Assembly: GCF_036884255.1 (NCBI RefSeq)
Contig: NZ_CP145605.1
Span: forward strand, 5,827,001 to 5,891,000
Length of the DNA: 64,000 nt
Direction: 5' to 3'
Source: Paenibacillus tundrae
Lineage (GTDB): Bacteria; Bacillota; Bacilli; Paenibacillales; Paenibacillaceae
Below the pieces are notes generated by a model, which ran no database searches, was not told the DNA's origin, and was given only the letters and a program-made list of their open reading frames with translations. This document shows, piece after piece, positions 53,329-61,548 of the stretch. The first letter of the stretch is position 1. Each line of letters opens with the position of its first letter. The translations under genes and the position numbers were made by a program.

Positions 53329-54147
53329 TTAATGTTCCTCGTGCGTCTCAATGCTCTGTGAAATGTACACCATCATTAGGATAACAAATACAAATGCTTG
53401 GATCGCGCCGATAAAGATACTAAAGCCTTGCCACACCATTAATAGCGGAATCGCTGCAATGGCACCAAATATTTTGAATGTGGTCAGCTTCAGAATCGTT
53501 GTGATCAGCACCTCACCCGCGAAGATATTCGCGAATAGACGCATACCGTGTGTCAACAGCTTCGATGCCGTCTCGATCAAGTTGATCGGTAAGAACAAGG
53601 CAAATGGCTGAAGGTAATGCTTGAGATATCCTCTAGTGTTCCGGAATAATCCGAGACCATGAGATACTAGGAACGCTACCAGAGCTAGTCCCATCGTTAC
53701 AGACAAGTCGGCTGTTGGTGATTTCCACCAAGCCAGTTCGACGTGCGGATGAGCTTCAGGATCTTTGGCATGCGCTTCTTCAAACGCTTCCACGGCAGTT
53801 ACAATTGGCTTACCAAACACCTGCGCGTGTTCTGCACTGTCCACTGCGGTTACTGCTTGGAACGGAAGTCCGAGCATGTTTCCCACAAAAATGAACATAA
53901 TCATGGAAAGAGCGAGAGAGATAAAATGTTTACCTTTCTTCATATCCATTGTACTGGAAATCAGATTGCGGACGAATTCTACTGCCCACTCCATAAAATT
54001 TTGCAGCTTGCCGGGGTTTTCAACGGATAGTCTTCGTGTGGCTAGTACAGCGAAAATAAAAACAAGGGCACCTGTAACTACTAGCATCAGCACAACCGAT
54101 AGATCCAGTCGAAATCCGCCAAGCATAATAATTGGAGCTTCATGCAT
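53329..54147 (-). CDS. atpB: ATP synthase a subunit
   Basis: Membrane stator of 272 residues forming the proton half-channels. The essential Arg lies in HGMRLFANIFAGEV and the C-terminal helix FVFVILMMVYISQS is present. I chose the ATG at 54147 (MHEAPIIMLGG) with AAGGGGTGA about 7 nt upstream; the longer frame to 54186 has no ribosome site. Confidence 0.96.
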   Translation of the reverse strand: MHEAPIIMLGGFRLDLSVVLMLVVTGALVFIFAVLATRRLSVENPGKLQNFMEWAVEFVRNLISSTMDMKKGKHFISLALSMIMFIFVGNMLGLPFQAVTAVDSAEHAQVFGKPIVTAVEAFEEAHAKDPEAHPHVELAWWKSPTADLSVTMGLALVAFLVSHGLGLFRNTRGYLKHYLQPFALFLPINLIETASKLLTHGMRLFANIFAGEVLITTILKLTTFKIFGAIAAIPLLMVWQGFSIFIGAIQAFVFVILMMVYISQSIETHEEH

Positions 54148-54192
54148 ATTTTTCTCACCCCTTTCTCGACTTGAAAGCTGCAGCACCTAACA

Positions 54193-54570
54193 TCATTCTG
54201 CTCTGCGGGAATAGACAATCCCTATAATCAGTAAGGAAAATTGTGCAATAACCAGACCGCCTGCAACCGCATATGTATTGAAGTATTGCGGAAAGCGCAT
54301 CGATAAAAATATACCGAGCACAGCGAGCGCCGCTCTTGTCAAAAATCCTAGGTTCACACGCTTCAAGTTACCTTCTGCCGCATCATCAGACATTTTCCTT
54401 ACTTTGTAGCCTAGGTAAAATGCATTGATCCAGCTAATTACCGTACCCAGAGCCAATCCCAAAGCAATTGTCTCCACACGTGGCATGAAGGCCGCTGCGA
54501 GAAAACAAATCATAAGAAAGTACATGATGAAAACAGTCATCATTCTGCGGTATCTGGTTAGTTCACTCAT
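54193..54570 (-). CDS. atpI: ATP synthase protein I (AtpI)
   Basis: Membrane protein of 125 residues with four helices, an assembly factor for the c ring in related bacteria. It overlaps the end of atpZ, and the ATG at 54570 has GGGGGA about 5 nt upstream. Helices cover most of the protein (FIMYFLMICFLAAAFMP, ALGLALGTVISWINAFYLG, and two more near the C-terminus). Confidence 0.85.
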   Translation of the reverse strand: MSELTRYRRMMTVFIMYFLMICFLAAAFMPRVETIALGLALGTVISWINAFYLGYKVRKMSDDAAEGNLKRVNLGFLTRAALAVLGIFLSMRFPQYFNTYAVAGGLVIAQFSLLIIGIVYSRRAE

Positions 54571-54817
54571 CACTTTCCCCCATGAATTTTTTCGCGATAA
54601 AGTAGATGCTTACCCCGCCTGCTGCCAGAAAAAAGAGAACGCTTACGGCGATCCATATTCCGTTACCTCCAATGGTCTTGTCCAACCAGGAGCCAGCGTA
54701 ATATCCGACTACAGCGAGTATGGCAATCTCGATCCCAAAAGCTGTCACGAGTCCCATTGCTTTCCACACATTATCGTCATGGTTACGGGATGAATTTGGT
54801 TTGTTCGAATCGGCCAT
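54563..54817 (-). CDS. atpZ: AtpZ/AtpI-family small membrane protein
   Basis: Product of 84 residues with two membrane helices (GLVTAFGIEIAILAVVGYYA and GIWIAVSVLFFLAAGGVSIY) around the motif GSWLDKTIG, typical of the AtpZ/AtpI superfamily that heads many atp operons and has been linked to c-ring assembly and divalent cation uptake. The ATG at 54817 has GGGTGG 8 nt upstream. It is the first gene of the operon. Confidence 0.85.
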   Translation of the reverse strand: MADSNKPNSSRNHDDNVWKAMGLVTAFGIEIAILAVVGYYAGSWLDKTIGGNGIWIAVSVLFFLAAGGVSIYFIAKKFMGESDE

Positions 54818-54846
54818 TTTCCACGCCACCCTTGCAATCCCAGTTA

Positions 54847-54876
54847 ATTTTACTGAATGATGAGAGCCTTTGTCAA
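54847..54876 (-). promoter_or_regulatory. Main promoter of the ATP synthase operon
   Basis: TTGACA-18-TAAAAT on the minus strand, a perfect -35 and 5/6 -10, about 30 nt before atpZ. Confidence 0.8.
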
Positions 54877-54953
54877 TTGAATGATTTTAGCGTTTTAAAG
54901 GGTAAAACGACAGGTAAACAGGCCCTCAAGAGCCCATAAACCCGCGTAAACCG

Positions 54954-54968
54954 TACAGTTTAACTGTA
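54954..54968. promoter_or_regulatory. 15-nt palindrome upstream of the atp promoter
   Basis: TACAGTTTAACTGTA, perfect 7-bp arms about one base, 78 nt upstream of the -35. It may be an operator or part of an mnaA 3' hairpin; no T run follows it. Confidence 0.4.
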
Positions 54969-55004
54969 TACTATGCCCTTTATAAATCCGCTAGAAAATT
55001 TGAA

Positions 55005-56162
55005 TTATTTTTTGAACTTTCTGTGAAATGGTTCCGGACGTTCGCTATTTACACCAAAATGGTGCAAAATCGCATTGACAATTCTTTCCGAAGCATGTCC
55101 ATCTCCGTATGGATTGGCTGCTTGACTCATGCTTGCATACAATGTTTCGTCTGTAAGCAAGGCTTTTGTCCGTTCATACACATGCTCTTCATCTGTACCT
55201 ACAAGCTCAAGCGTTCCAGCCTCGATTCCTTCTGGGCGCTCTGTCGTGTCACGCAGGACAAGAACAGGCACACCGAACGAAGGCGCTTCTTCCTGCAAAC
55301 CGCCTGAATCGGTTAAAATCAAGTGTGTATGCGGGTAAAAATTATGCAAATCCACTACGTCTAGTGGATCAATTAATTGAATACGTGGGTGATTCCCCAA
55401 AATCGCGTGAGCCGGCTCCTTCACAGCAGGACTTGGATGCACCGGATACACGATGGCGATATCTTCGAACTCATCGGCAATTCGTTTGACGGCCTGGAAA
55501 ATGTTACGGTGAGGCTCGCCTTGAGATTCACGGCGATGAGCTGTCAACAATACAAGGCGTTTGCCTTCTGCCCATTCAAGTACCGGATGTTTGTAGCCCT
55601 CCTGTACTGTATATTGAAACACATCAGTAACCGTGTTGCCTGTGACGTACGTACTAGACTCTGGTTTATTTTCTTTGGCAAGATTATCAAAGGACCTATC
55701 TGTTGGCGCAAAGTGTAAATCAGCCAGTACGCCTGTCAATTGACGGTTCATCTCTTCCGGATATGGAGACAACTTGTTCCACGTCCGAAGCCCTGCCTCG
55801 ACATGCCCTACCTGGATCTGCTGCAAGAACGCTGCATAGCTGGCTACAAATGTAGTCAGCGTATCTCCGTGAACAAGCACAATGTCTGGTTTCGCTTCAC
55901 GTAGTACAGGCTCCAGCCCTCCAAGGACACGAATCGTGATTTCATTCAATGTCTGACGATCCTTCATCACATCCAGATCATAATCCGGATGGATGTCGAA
56001 TACTTCAAGTACCTGATCCAACATCTGTCGATGTTGCGCAGTTACGCAAACAATAGATTCGATAGACTCAGGATGTTTCTGCAACTCCAAAATAAGCGGA
56101 GCCATCTTGATTGCTTCTGGTCGCACCCCGAAGATCGTCATCACTTTAATTTTGTTAGACAT
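55005..56162 (-). CDS. mnaA: UDP-N-acetylglucosamine 2-epimerase (non-hydrolysing)
   Basis: Product of 385 residues interconverting UDP-GlcNAc and UDP-ManNAc, the donor that TagA needs for the wall-polymer linkage. Motifs with catalytic residues: VHGDTLTTF, VGHVEAGLRTW, YPEEMNRQL, LTAHRRES and TDSGGLQEEAPSFG, then RDTTERPEGIEAG. AAGGGG lies 10 nt before the ATG. It lies between upp and the atp operon as in B. subtilis. Confidence 0.95.
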   Translation of the reverse strand: MSNKIKVMTIFGVRPEAIKMAPLILELQKHPESIESIVCVTAQHRQMLDQVLEVFDIHPDYDLDVMKDRQTLNEITIRVLGGLEPVLREAKPDIVLVHGDTLTTFVASYAAFLQQIQVGHVEAGLRTWNKLSPYPEEMNRQLTGVLADLHFAPTDRSFDNLAKENKPESSTYVTGNTVTDVFQYTVQEGYKHPVLEWAEGKRLVLLTAHRRESQGEPHRNIFQAVKRIADEFEDIAIVYPVHPSPAVKEPAHAILGNHPRIQLIDPLDVVDLHNFYPHTHLILTDSGGLQEEAPSFGVPVLVLRDTTERPEGIEAGTLELVGTDEEHVYERTKALLTDETLYASMSQAANPYGDGHASERIVNAILHHFGVNSERPEPFHRKFKK

Positions 56163-56210
56163 TCGAGCAAAGCCCCTTTTCTATAAGTTCCGAACCTCTA
56201 TATACGTACA

Positions 56211-56416
56211 TGTTCAAAAAGGGTGGTTTTCAGTACCGAGAAGATGGGATGAAGATAGAAATGGAGTAGCGGAGCGTAGGAAAATCTACGTGAGCAACTA
56301 CATTGTTTCCTACGGAAACAGGCTTCGTAAGCCTCCACTTATTTCGGCTGAATCCCATATTCGATGCTGAGATGCCGTTAGGCATCCTTCGTAATCAGAA
56401 GCAGACTTTTTGAACA
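56211..56416. repeat. 206-bp MITE-like element with 11-bp terminal inverted repeats
   Basis: TGTTCAAAAAG at the left end pairs perfectly with CTTTTTGAACA at the right end. Inside lie consecutive hairpins: CGTAG-6-CTACG, GTTTCC-3-GGAAAC, GGCTT-3-AAGCC and GATGCC-4-GGCATC. It has no coding capacity and fills the mnaA-upp spacer. Confidence 0.8.
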
Positions 56417-56439
56417 ACCTCTACAAGCATGTCATATGC

Positions 56440-57069
56440 TTATTTAGTGCCGTATAGACGGTCTCCTGCATCTCCAAGTCCTGGAACGATGTAACCATGA
56501 TCATCCAGACGATCGTCAAGCGCAGCTACATAAATGTCTACATCTGGGTGAGCATCTTGCACGGCTTTTACGCCTTCTGGAGCGGCTACGAGGTTCATCA
56601 TTTTGATCTGTGTGCATCCGCGTTTTTTGAGCACGTCAATTGCCGCGATTGCCGAACCACCCGTTGCGAGCATCGGATCAATCACAATCAATTGGCGCTC
56701 TGTTACGTCCGTAGGCAGCTTGGTATAGTATTCAACAGGTTGAAGTGTTTCCGGGTCACGGAACAGACCAACATGTCCTACTTTTGCCGCTGGCAACAAT
56801 TTAACAACGCCGTCCAGCATTCCCAGTCCTGCACGCAGAATTGGCACCAGTCCGAGCATACGTCCAGAAATCACTTTACCTTGTGTCGCTGCTACAGGAG
56901 TCTGTACATCAATCGTCTCCAACTCAACATCTCTTGTGATTTCATAAGCCATCAACGTTGCTACTTCATCCACTAATTCACGAAAATCTTTCGTATTCGT
57001 ACGCATGTCGCGTATAAACGTCAGTTTGTGTTGGATCAAAGGGTGATCACATATTACTAATTTTCCCAT
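56440..57069 (-). CDS. upp: Uracil phosphoribosyltransferase
   Basis: Pyrimidine salvage enzyme of 209 residues making UMP from uracil and PRPP. The PRPP loop VIDPMLATGGSAIAAIDVL, PILRAGLGMLDG and the uracil-binding end PGLGDAGDRLYGTK are intact. GGAGGG lies 9 nt before the ATG. A TATAAT -10 is visible about 80 nt upstream, with only a weak -35. Confidence 0.97.
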   Translation of the reverse strand: MGKLVICDHPLIQHKLTFIRDMRTNTKDFRELVDEVATLMAYEITRDVELETIDVQTPVAATQGKVISGRMLGLVPILRAGLGMLDGVVKLLPAAKVGHVGLFRDPETLQPVEYYTKLPTDVTERQLIVIDPMLATGGSAIAAIDVLKKRGCTQIKMMNLVAAPEGVKAVQDAHPDVDIYVAALDDRLDDHGYIVPGLGDAGDRLYGTK

Positions 57070-57225
57070 CTAATTTGTCCCTCCGGTAAGTTCATCATGT
57101 TACAGCATTTCCAAATATGCCTAATCATCATTCATAGGCTCGATAAATCCTGTATATTATATCATCACCAACACCGAATTACACCATTAAAGGGCACCTA
57201 ATCATTACAGAATACCGAATACTAC

Positions 57226-57263
57226 AAAAACAGGACCGGAAACATGGTGTCTTCCGGTCCTTT
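57226..57263 (-). terminator. Terminator downstream of glyA
   Basis: AGGACCGGAA-loop-TTCCGGTCCT stem followed by GTTTTTG on the minus strand; it lies after hairpin repeat copy 6, about 230 nt beyond the glyA stop. Confidence 0.8.
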
Positions 57264-57303
57264 TGACTCTTGCTGGTATGTCATTGAGATTGTTCAAAAG
57301 CAT

Positions 57304-57458
57304 GTAAACACACGGATACTCCGCAATTCAAAATGATCCTTCGATCGCTGTTATCCCGGATTTTTTTGATTCTCCTCTACATAAGGGGAAAATCCGGGGA
57401 TAAAGGCGAACGCTTCGCTTCTCCGGCTTCATTTTGTTTGCTCCGTCTGCGTGTTTAC
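57304..57458 (+). repeat. Long-hairpin dispersed repeat, copy 6 (best preserved)
   Basis: 155 bp. Ends GTAAACAC / GTGTTTAC are a perfect 8-bp terminal inverted repeat; outer arms CAAAATGA / TCATTTTG pair; box TTCGATCGCTG, stem TTATCCCGGATTTT / AAAATCCGGGGATAA, box AGGCGAACGCTTCGCTTCTC. The whole unit folds into one long imperfect hairpin. Confidence 0.85.
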
Positions 57459-57495
57459 GGAACACTCAAATACAAACAGCATGAGCAACGTTTTT

Positions 57496-58743
57496 TTAGT
57501 ATTTAAGGTCAGTGTAGAGCGGGAATTGATCTGTCAGTGCCGTTACTTCTGCACGAGCTTGATCAAGTGTTGCTGTATCTTTAGGGTTCTTGAGCGTTTT
57601 CGCAATGATTTTACCGATCGATACCATAGCCTCTTCGTTCATACCGCGGGAAGTCGCCGCAGGTGTACCAATACGGATACCGCTAGTGATGAACGGGCTT
57701 GTTGGGTCAAATGGAATTGCATTTTTATTAACAGTGATTCCGATGGAATCAAGGACATGCTCAGCTTCTTTACCTGTGATGTTCACACTGCGTGTATCGA
57801 TCAGCATCAAGTGGTTATCTGTACCACCGGATACGATGTTCAAGCCTTCAGAGATCAACGTTTCAGCCAGAACCTGTGCATTTTTCACTACATTCTGCGC
57901 GTACTCTTTGAAAGATGGTTGCAATGCTTCACCCAATGCTACCGCTTTGGAAGCAATAACGTGCATCAATGGTCCACCTTGGGAACCAGGGAATACCGCT
58001 TTATCAATTGCAGCAGCCCAAGCTTTGGTACACAGAATCATACCCCCGCGTGGTCCACGCAATGTTTTGTGAGTTGTCGTTGTTACGAAATGTGCATGTG
58101 GAACCGGGCTTGGATGCAAACCAGCAGCAACCAATCCAGCAATGTGAGCCATGTCAACCATGAACAATGCGCCTACGTCATTAGCAATGGAAGCCAATTT
58201 TTCGAAATCAATTGTACGTGGATACGCACTTGCCCCTGCCACGATCAACCGAGGACGGTGTTTGAACGCTGCTTTGCGAACTTCATCATAATCGATCAGG
58301 AATGTATCTTCTTGTACGCCATATGCTACGAAGTTGTAGAGTAAGCCAGATGCGTTTACTGGGCTACCATGCGTAAGGTGACCACCATGTGCAAGGTTCA
58401 TACCCAATACTGTATCGCCAGGCTTAAGCGCCGCAAGGTAAACTGCCATGTTCGCTTGTGCACCAGAGTGTGGTTGAACGTTAACATGCTCTGCTCCAAA
58501 CAATTCTTTAGCGCGATCACGAGCGATATCTTCCACGATATCTACGTGCTCACAACCGCCATAGTAACGTTTGCCTGGATATCCTTCAGCATATTTGTTC
58601 GTCAGAACGGAACCAAGTGCTTCAATAACCGCTTCGCTTACAATGTTCTCAGATGCAATCAACTCAATGTTGTTTTGCTGACGTTTCAACTCCAGATTCA
58701 TCGCTTCCAATACCGCCGGGTCATTCTTACGCAATTGTTCCAT
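57496..58743 (-). CDS. glyA: Serine hydroxymethyltransferase
   Basis: PLP enzyme of 415 residues converting serine and tetrahydrofolate to glycine and methylene-THF. The PLP lysine lies in TTTTHKTLRGPRGG; the motifs IELIASENIVSEAV and EGYPGKRYYGGCEHVD are present. AGGAGG lies 9 nt before the ATG. The gene is flanked on both sides by copies 6 and 7 of the hairpin repeat. Confidence 0.98.
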   Translation of the reverse strand: MEQLRKNDPAVLEAMNLELKRQQNNIELIASENIVSEAVIEALGSVLTNKYAEGYPGKRYYGGCEHVDIVEDIARDRAKELFGAEHVNVQPHSGAQANMAVYLAALKPGDTVLGMNLAHGGHLTHGSPVNASGLLYNFVAYGVQEDTFLIDYDEVRKAAFKHRPRLIVAGASAYPRTIDFEKLASIANDVGALFMVDMAHIAGLVAAGLHPSPVPHAHFVTTTTHKTLRGPRGGMILCTKAWAAAIDKAVFPGSQGGPLMHVIASKAVALGEALQPSFKEYAQNVVKNAQVLAETLISEGLNIVSGGTDNHLMLIDTRSVNITGKEAEHVLDSIGITVNKNAIPFDPTSPFITSGIRIGTPAATSRGMNEEAMVSIGKIIAKTLKNPKDTATLDQARAEVTALTDQFPLYTDLKY

Positions 58744-58772
58744 GATTAAATTCCTCCTAATATAAGTGAAGT

Positions 58773-58995
58773 TATAAAGTGAAACACAAGGTTACACTCC
58801 AGACTTCGATTGCATCACCATCTTTCGATCGCTGTTATCCCCAGATTTCTTTGAATCCCTTTTACAAAGGGGGAATCCGGTGATAGCGTATGCTTTCGAT
58901 GTAGCTTTCCTTCGGTAAGCTTTCAGGCGAACGCTCTGCTTCTCCAGATTGGTGTTGCACTCTCCGTTTACGTGTAAACATAATTTCACTTTATA
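58773..58995 (+). repeat. Long-hairpin dispersed repeat, copy 7 (long subtype)
   Basis: 223 bp filling the ywlG-glyA spacer. Ends TATAAAGTGAAA / TTTCACTTTATA are a perfect 12-bp inverted repeat; box TTTCGATCGCTG, stem TTATCCCCAGATT / AATCCGGTGATAG, extra AGCTT...AAGCT hairpin as in copy 2, and box AGGCGAACGCTCTGCTTCTC. Confidence 0.85.
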
Positions 58996-58997
58996 CG

Positions 58998-59591
58998 TTA
59001 GTCACAAAATGTCGAATCAGGCTGCTCTTCCATACGATACACTGCACGTTCCCCACCAATCAACTTCGGACGCGTCAACGCTGTCGTCACACGGGCATCT
59101 CCAATGTAACGAAGTGCTGTACGGTAAGGAACCGCCACATGCCGCAAATGCATACCAATCATCGTCTCTCCGATATCCAGTCCTGCATGTGCTTGCACAT
59201 GTTCTGCCAGACAAGGATCGGTAAGTGATCGATAAGCCGCAGATGCCATTGAACCACCCGCTGTAGGAACAGGTACCGCACCTACCTCGGTCAATCCCAG
59301 ACGCACTAACACAGAACGCTCCATTACCAGCGCACGATTCAGATGCTCACAGCATTGAAAGACCGGTTCAAAACCGAATTCCTGCTGCACCTCACGAATA
59401 CCCGCAAGAAGCTGCTGTGCCACTTCAATCGCACCACTCGTACCAATCCGTTTACCTGCCACTTCACTAGTGCTTGTACCAATGACAACGATCTGCCCTG
59501 AACCAAGCTTCCCTGCAGTGGCCAGTTCACGCAAAATGGATGCGGTCTGTTCCTGCAATCCGGGTTGTTCCGAATCTAACTCAATAGTCAT
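58998..59591 (-). CDS. ywlG: DUF436 family protein YwlG
   Basis: Product of 197 residues, family DUF436/TIGR01440, function unknown. Recognised by TSEVAGKRIGTSGAIEVA, QCCEHLNRALVMER and GLDIGETMIGMHLRHVAVP, and by its location between ywlE and glyA as in B. subtilis. I chose the ATG at 59591 with GGGAGG 7 nt upstream. The rpiB gene that lies next to ywlG in B. subtilis is absent. Confidence 0.92.
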   Translation of the reverse strand: MTIELDSEQPGLQEQTASILRELATAGKLGSGQIVVIGTSTSEVAGKRIGTSGAIEVAQQLLAGIREVQQEFGFEPVFQCCEHLNRALVMERSVLVRLGLTEVGAVPVPTAGGSMASAAYRSLTDPCLAEHVQAHAGLDIGETMIGMHLRHVAVPYRTALRYIGDARVTTALTRPKLIGGERAVYRMEEQPDSTFCD

Positions 59592-59696
59592 CCTATCGCC
59601 TCCCGATATCATCATGCCCGGCTTCCAAATGTCAGCCTTACGTATTCCAACATGGCATTTCAGGTACTATTATAGCGAATAAACAGATGAAAGACG

Positions 59697-59736
59697 AAAA
59701 AAAGAGCAGTCTGCGGGTATCGCAGAATTGCTCTTT
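59697..59736 (-). terminator. Intrinsic terminator upstream of ywlG
   Basis: AAAAGAGCA...TGCTCTTTT stem extended by CTGC/GCAG with one mismatch, followed by seven T on the minus strand. It separates ywlE transcripts from ywlG. Confidence 0.85.
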
Positions 59737-60046
59737 TGCCCAGGCGACCGGCCGTTTGTTCCGGTGCTCCATTGTGGTTGTGCCCACTTCGTCGCCAGTT
59801 ACACCGGATCCCTGTTTTCCCCTTCATCATAAAACAACCTGCGCTTAAAATCAACGGGTAATTTACATCACATGTCTGTTTTTAGATGACAGTTCAAGTA
59901 CGTGAGGCATGTCTATCAATCATATAAAGGTTCTACCTTGGATGGCCAAGCTGGACTTTATTCGTACGATCAAGCTGATCACCGATCTCAGCTTCCGAGG
60001 TTTACACTATGGATACGTTGTTTAAACTACCCCTGTGCACTCTGCC
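59737..60046. other. Spacer downstream of ywlE
   Basis: No gene or repeat recognised; it is the long 3' region between the ywlE stop and its terminator, perhaps the remnant of a lost gene (rpiB lies here in B. subtilis). Confidence 0.35.
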
Positions 60047-60619
60047 TTATTCCAACTTGTCCAAAAGCCGATCAAGTGCAGTTCGAATCTCAGCAGCAGT
60101 CACGTTGTAATCATCTCGATTGCCGCCAAACGGATCGGAGATGTCGAAGCTTGGAATTCGTTGTCGGATCTCAATGACACGTTCCCGCTCCGTTGCTAAT
60201 ATTTCTTGACCAAGTGCACGCTTCATCTCCAATGTCGCGAACAAGCTATCTAGCTCCTGCAGATCGTTCATCACTTGCTCGTCATCTTCCACGTATTCTT
60301 TGAGTGTATAGGTTTTGTGGACAGAGTCCGGGAAAACTTGCAGCACATGCTGCTTATGACTGCGAGTCAGTGTAAGAATCAGATCAGCCCAACCAACAAG
60401 CCCTGCACTCAGTTGTGTCGAGTGTGGCGGCCCTTCAACACGGTGATCCTTCAGTACCGCCTCGGCATGACGCGAAATCGGCATTCCCTGTGTGGCGGCA
60501 ACGCCCGCTGAACGCACCTCGACTTGAATGCCACGCTCCGAAGCAAGCTTACGCAAAAGCCCCTCTGCCATGGGGCTGCGGCACGTATTACCTGTACATA
60601 CAAACAAAATATGTTTCAT
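60047..60619 (-). CDS. ywlE: Protein-arginine phosphatase YwlE
   Basis: Low-molecular-weight phosphatase fold of 190 residues that removes phosphate from arginine residues marked by McsB. The P loop is CTGNTCRSPMAE with nucleophile Cys8 and Arg14; the Thr after Asn is the feature associated with arginine-phosphate specificity. The general-acid Asp lies in DISDPFGGNRDDY. The family is usually about 150 residues; the middle is somewhat longer here. GGGGAGG lies 8 nt before the ATG. Confidence 0.92.
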   Translation of the reverse strand: MKHILFVCTGNTCRSPMAEGLLRKLASERGIQVEVRSAGVAATQGMPISRHAEAVLKDHRVEGPPHSTQLSAGLVGWADLILTLTRSHKQHVLQVFPDSVHKTYTLKEYVEDDEQVMNDLQELDSLFATLEMKRALGQEILATERERVIEIRQRIPSFDISDPFGGNRDDYNVTAAEIRTALDRLLDKLE

Positions 60620-60863
60620 TGCGGTAGCCTCCCCATTTTATATATGTTATCAAATGTATACTTCATCGTTTAAGAAATTGAATTACGATTGCAACAGCAT
60701 TAGTTGCTTTAAGCGCGTGTTCGAAAAAGGGATTAATTAAAAGCGGACATTCTGCAAATCTCTTTCCTACGATTATACTCACACCAGAAGGATATACAAC
60801 CACTCGGCATTGAACCATTTAGTCTAGTTAGTGCAATCAAGGGTTAAGCTCATGGGTTACAGC

Positions 60864-61424
60864 TCAAAAGATAAACAATAATCCAAAGGCGAGCAGAATC
60901 GCTCCACCTACAGCTTCACCATAATCCCCCAGGTTATGACTCACCCGTCGTCCAAGCAACAGACCCATCATCGACATCAAGCCTCCGCACACGCCAAAAG
61001 CAAGCACAGTCAAGATCAGTTCACTACTGAACATCCCTAGAGAAACCCCTACGGAAAATGAATCTATGCTGACACTGAGTGAAAATAAAGTCACACCCAG
61101 CAGTGAGCGGTGATTCACCAGCTTCGTCTCTCCTTCACGGAAGGCATTCAGAATCATATGCGCACCCAAAAGAACAAGCAAACCACCTGCCGCATACGTG
61201 GTAATGTCACCAAGCAATGAGCTGACATACTTACCCGTGTACATACCGATCAGTGGCATGATGATATGGAACAGGGCGGTGATTGTACTGATCCGCAGTA
61301 CATCCCGTAGACGAATGCCTTTCATCCCCATCCCGATTCCCAGCGAGAAGGCATCGAAACCAAGAGCCACAGCCATAATCAAAATGGTTACTAACTGCCC
61401 TACATGGGCAGATATATCCCACAT
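60864..61424 (-). CDS. mntP: Manganese efflux pump MntP
   Basis: Six-helix membrane protein of 186 residues exporting Mn2+. The two pseudo-repeat motifs ALGFDAFSLGIGMGMKG and SVSIDSFSVGVSLG carry the membrane Asp residues expected for the family. I chose the ATG at 61424 (MWDISAHVG) with GGGGG 6-7 nt upstream; longer frames lack a ribosome site. No manganese (yybP-ykoY) riboswitch was recognised in the short upstream spacer. Confidence 0.92.
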   Translation of the reverse strand: MWDISAHVGQLVTILIMAVALGFDAFSLGIGMGMKGIRLRDVLRISTITALFHIIMPLIGMYTGKYVSSLLGDITTYAAGGLLVLLGAHMILNAFREGETKLVNHRSLLGVTLFSLSVSIDSFSVGVSLGMFSSELILTVLAFGVCGGLMSMMGLLLGRRVSHNLGDYGEAVGGAILLAFGLLFIF

Positions 61425-61548
61425 TCCCATACCCCCATCACGTAAAGGTTCTTGTACACGATATGCGGACAAGGACCTAAACATGACCAGAGGATATGAT
61501 TGAACATCTGGATCACAGATATTTTGAATGCCGTGAGACACTTTAGTA

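Noticed and set aside
57451..58344. 297-residue open frame antisense to glyA
   Set aside because: Shadow of the highly biased glyA coding sequence; composition unlike a protein, and no ribosome site.
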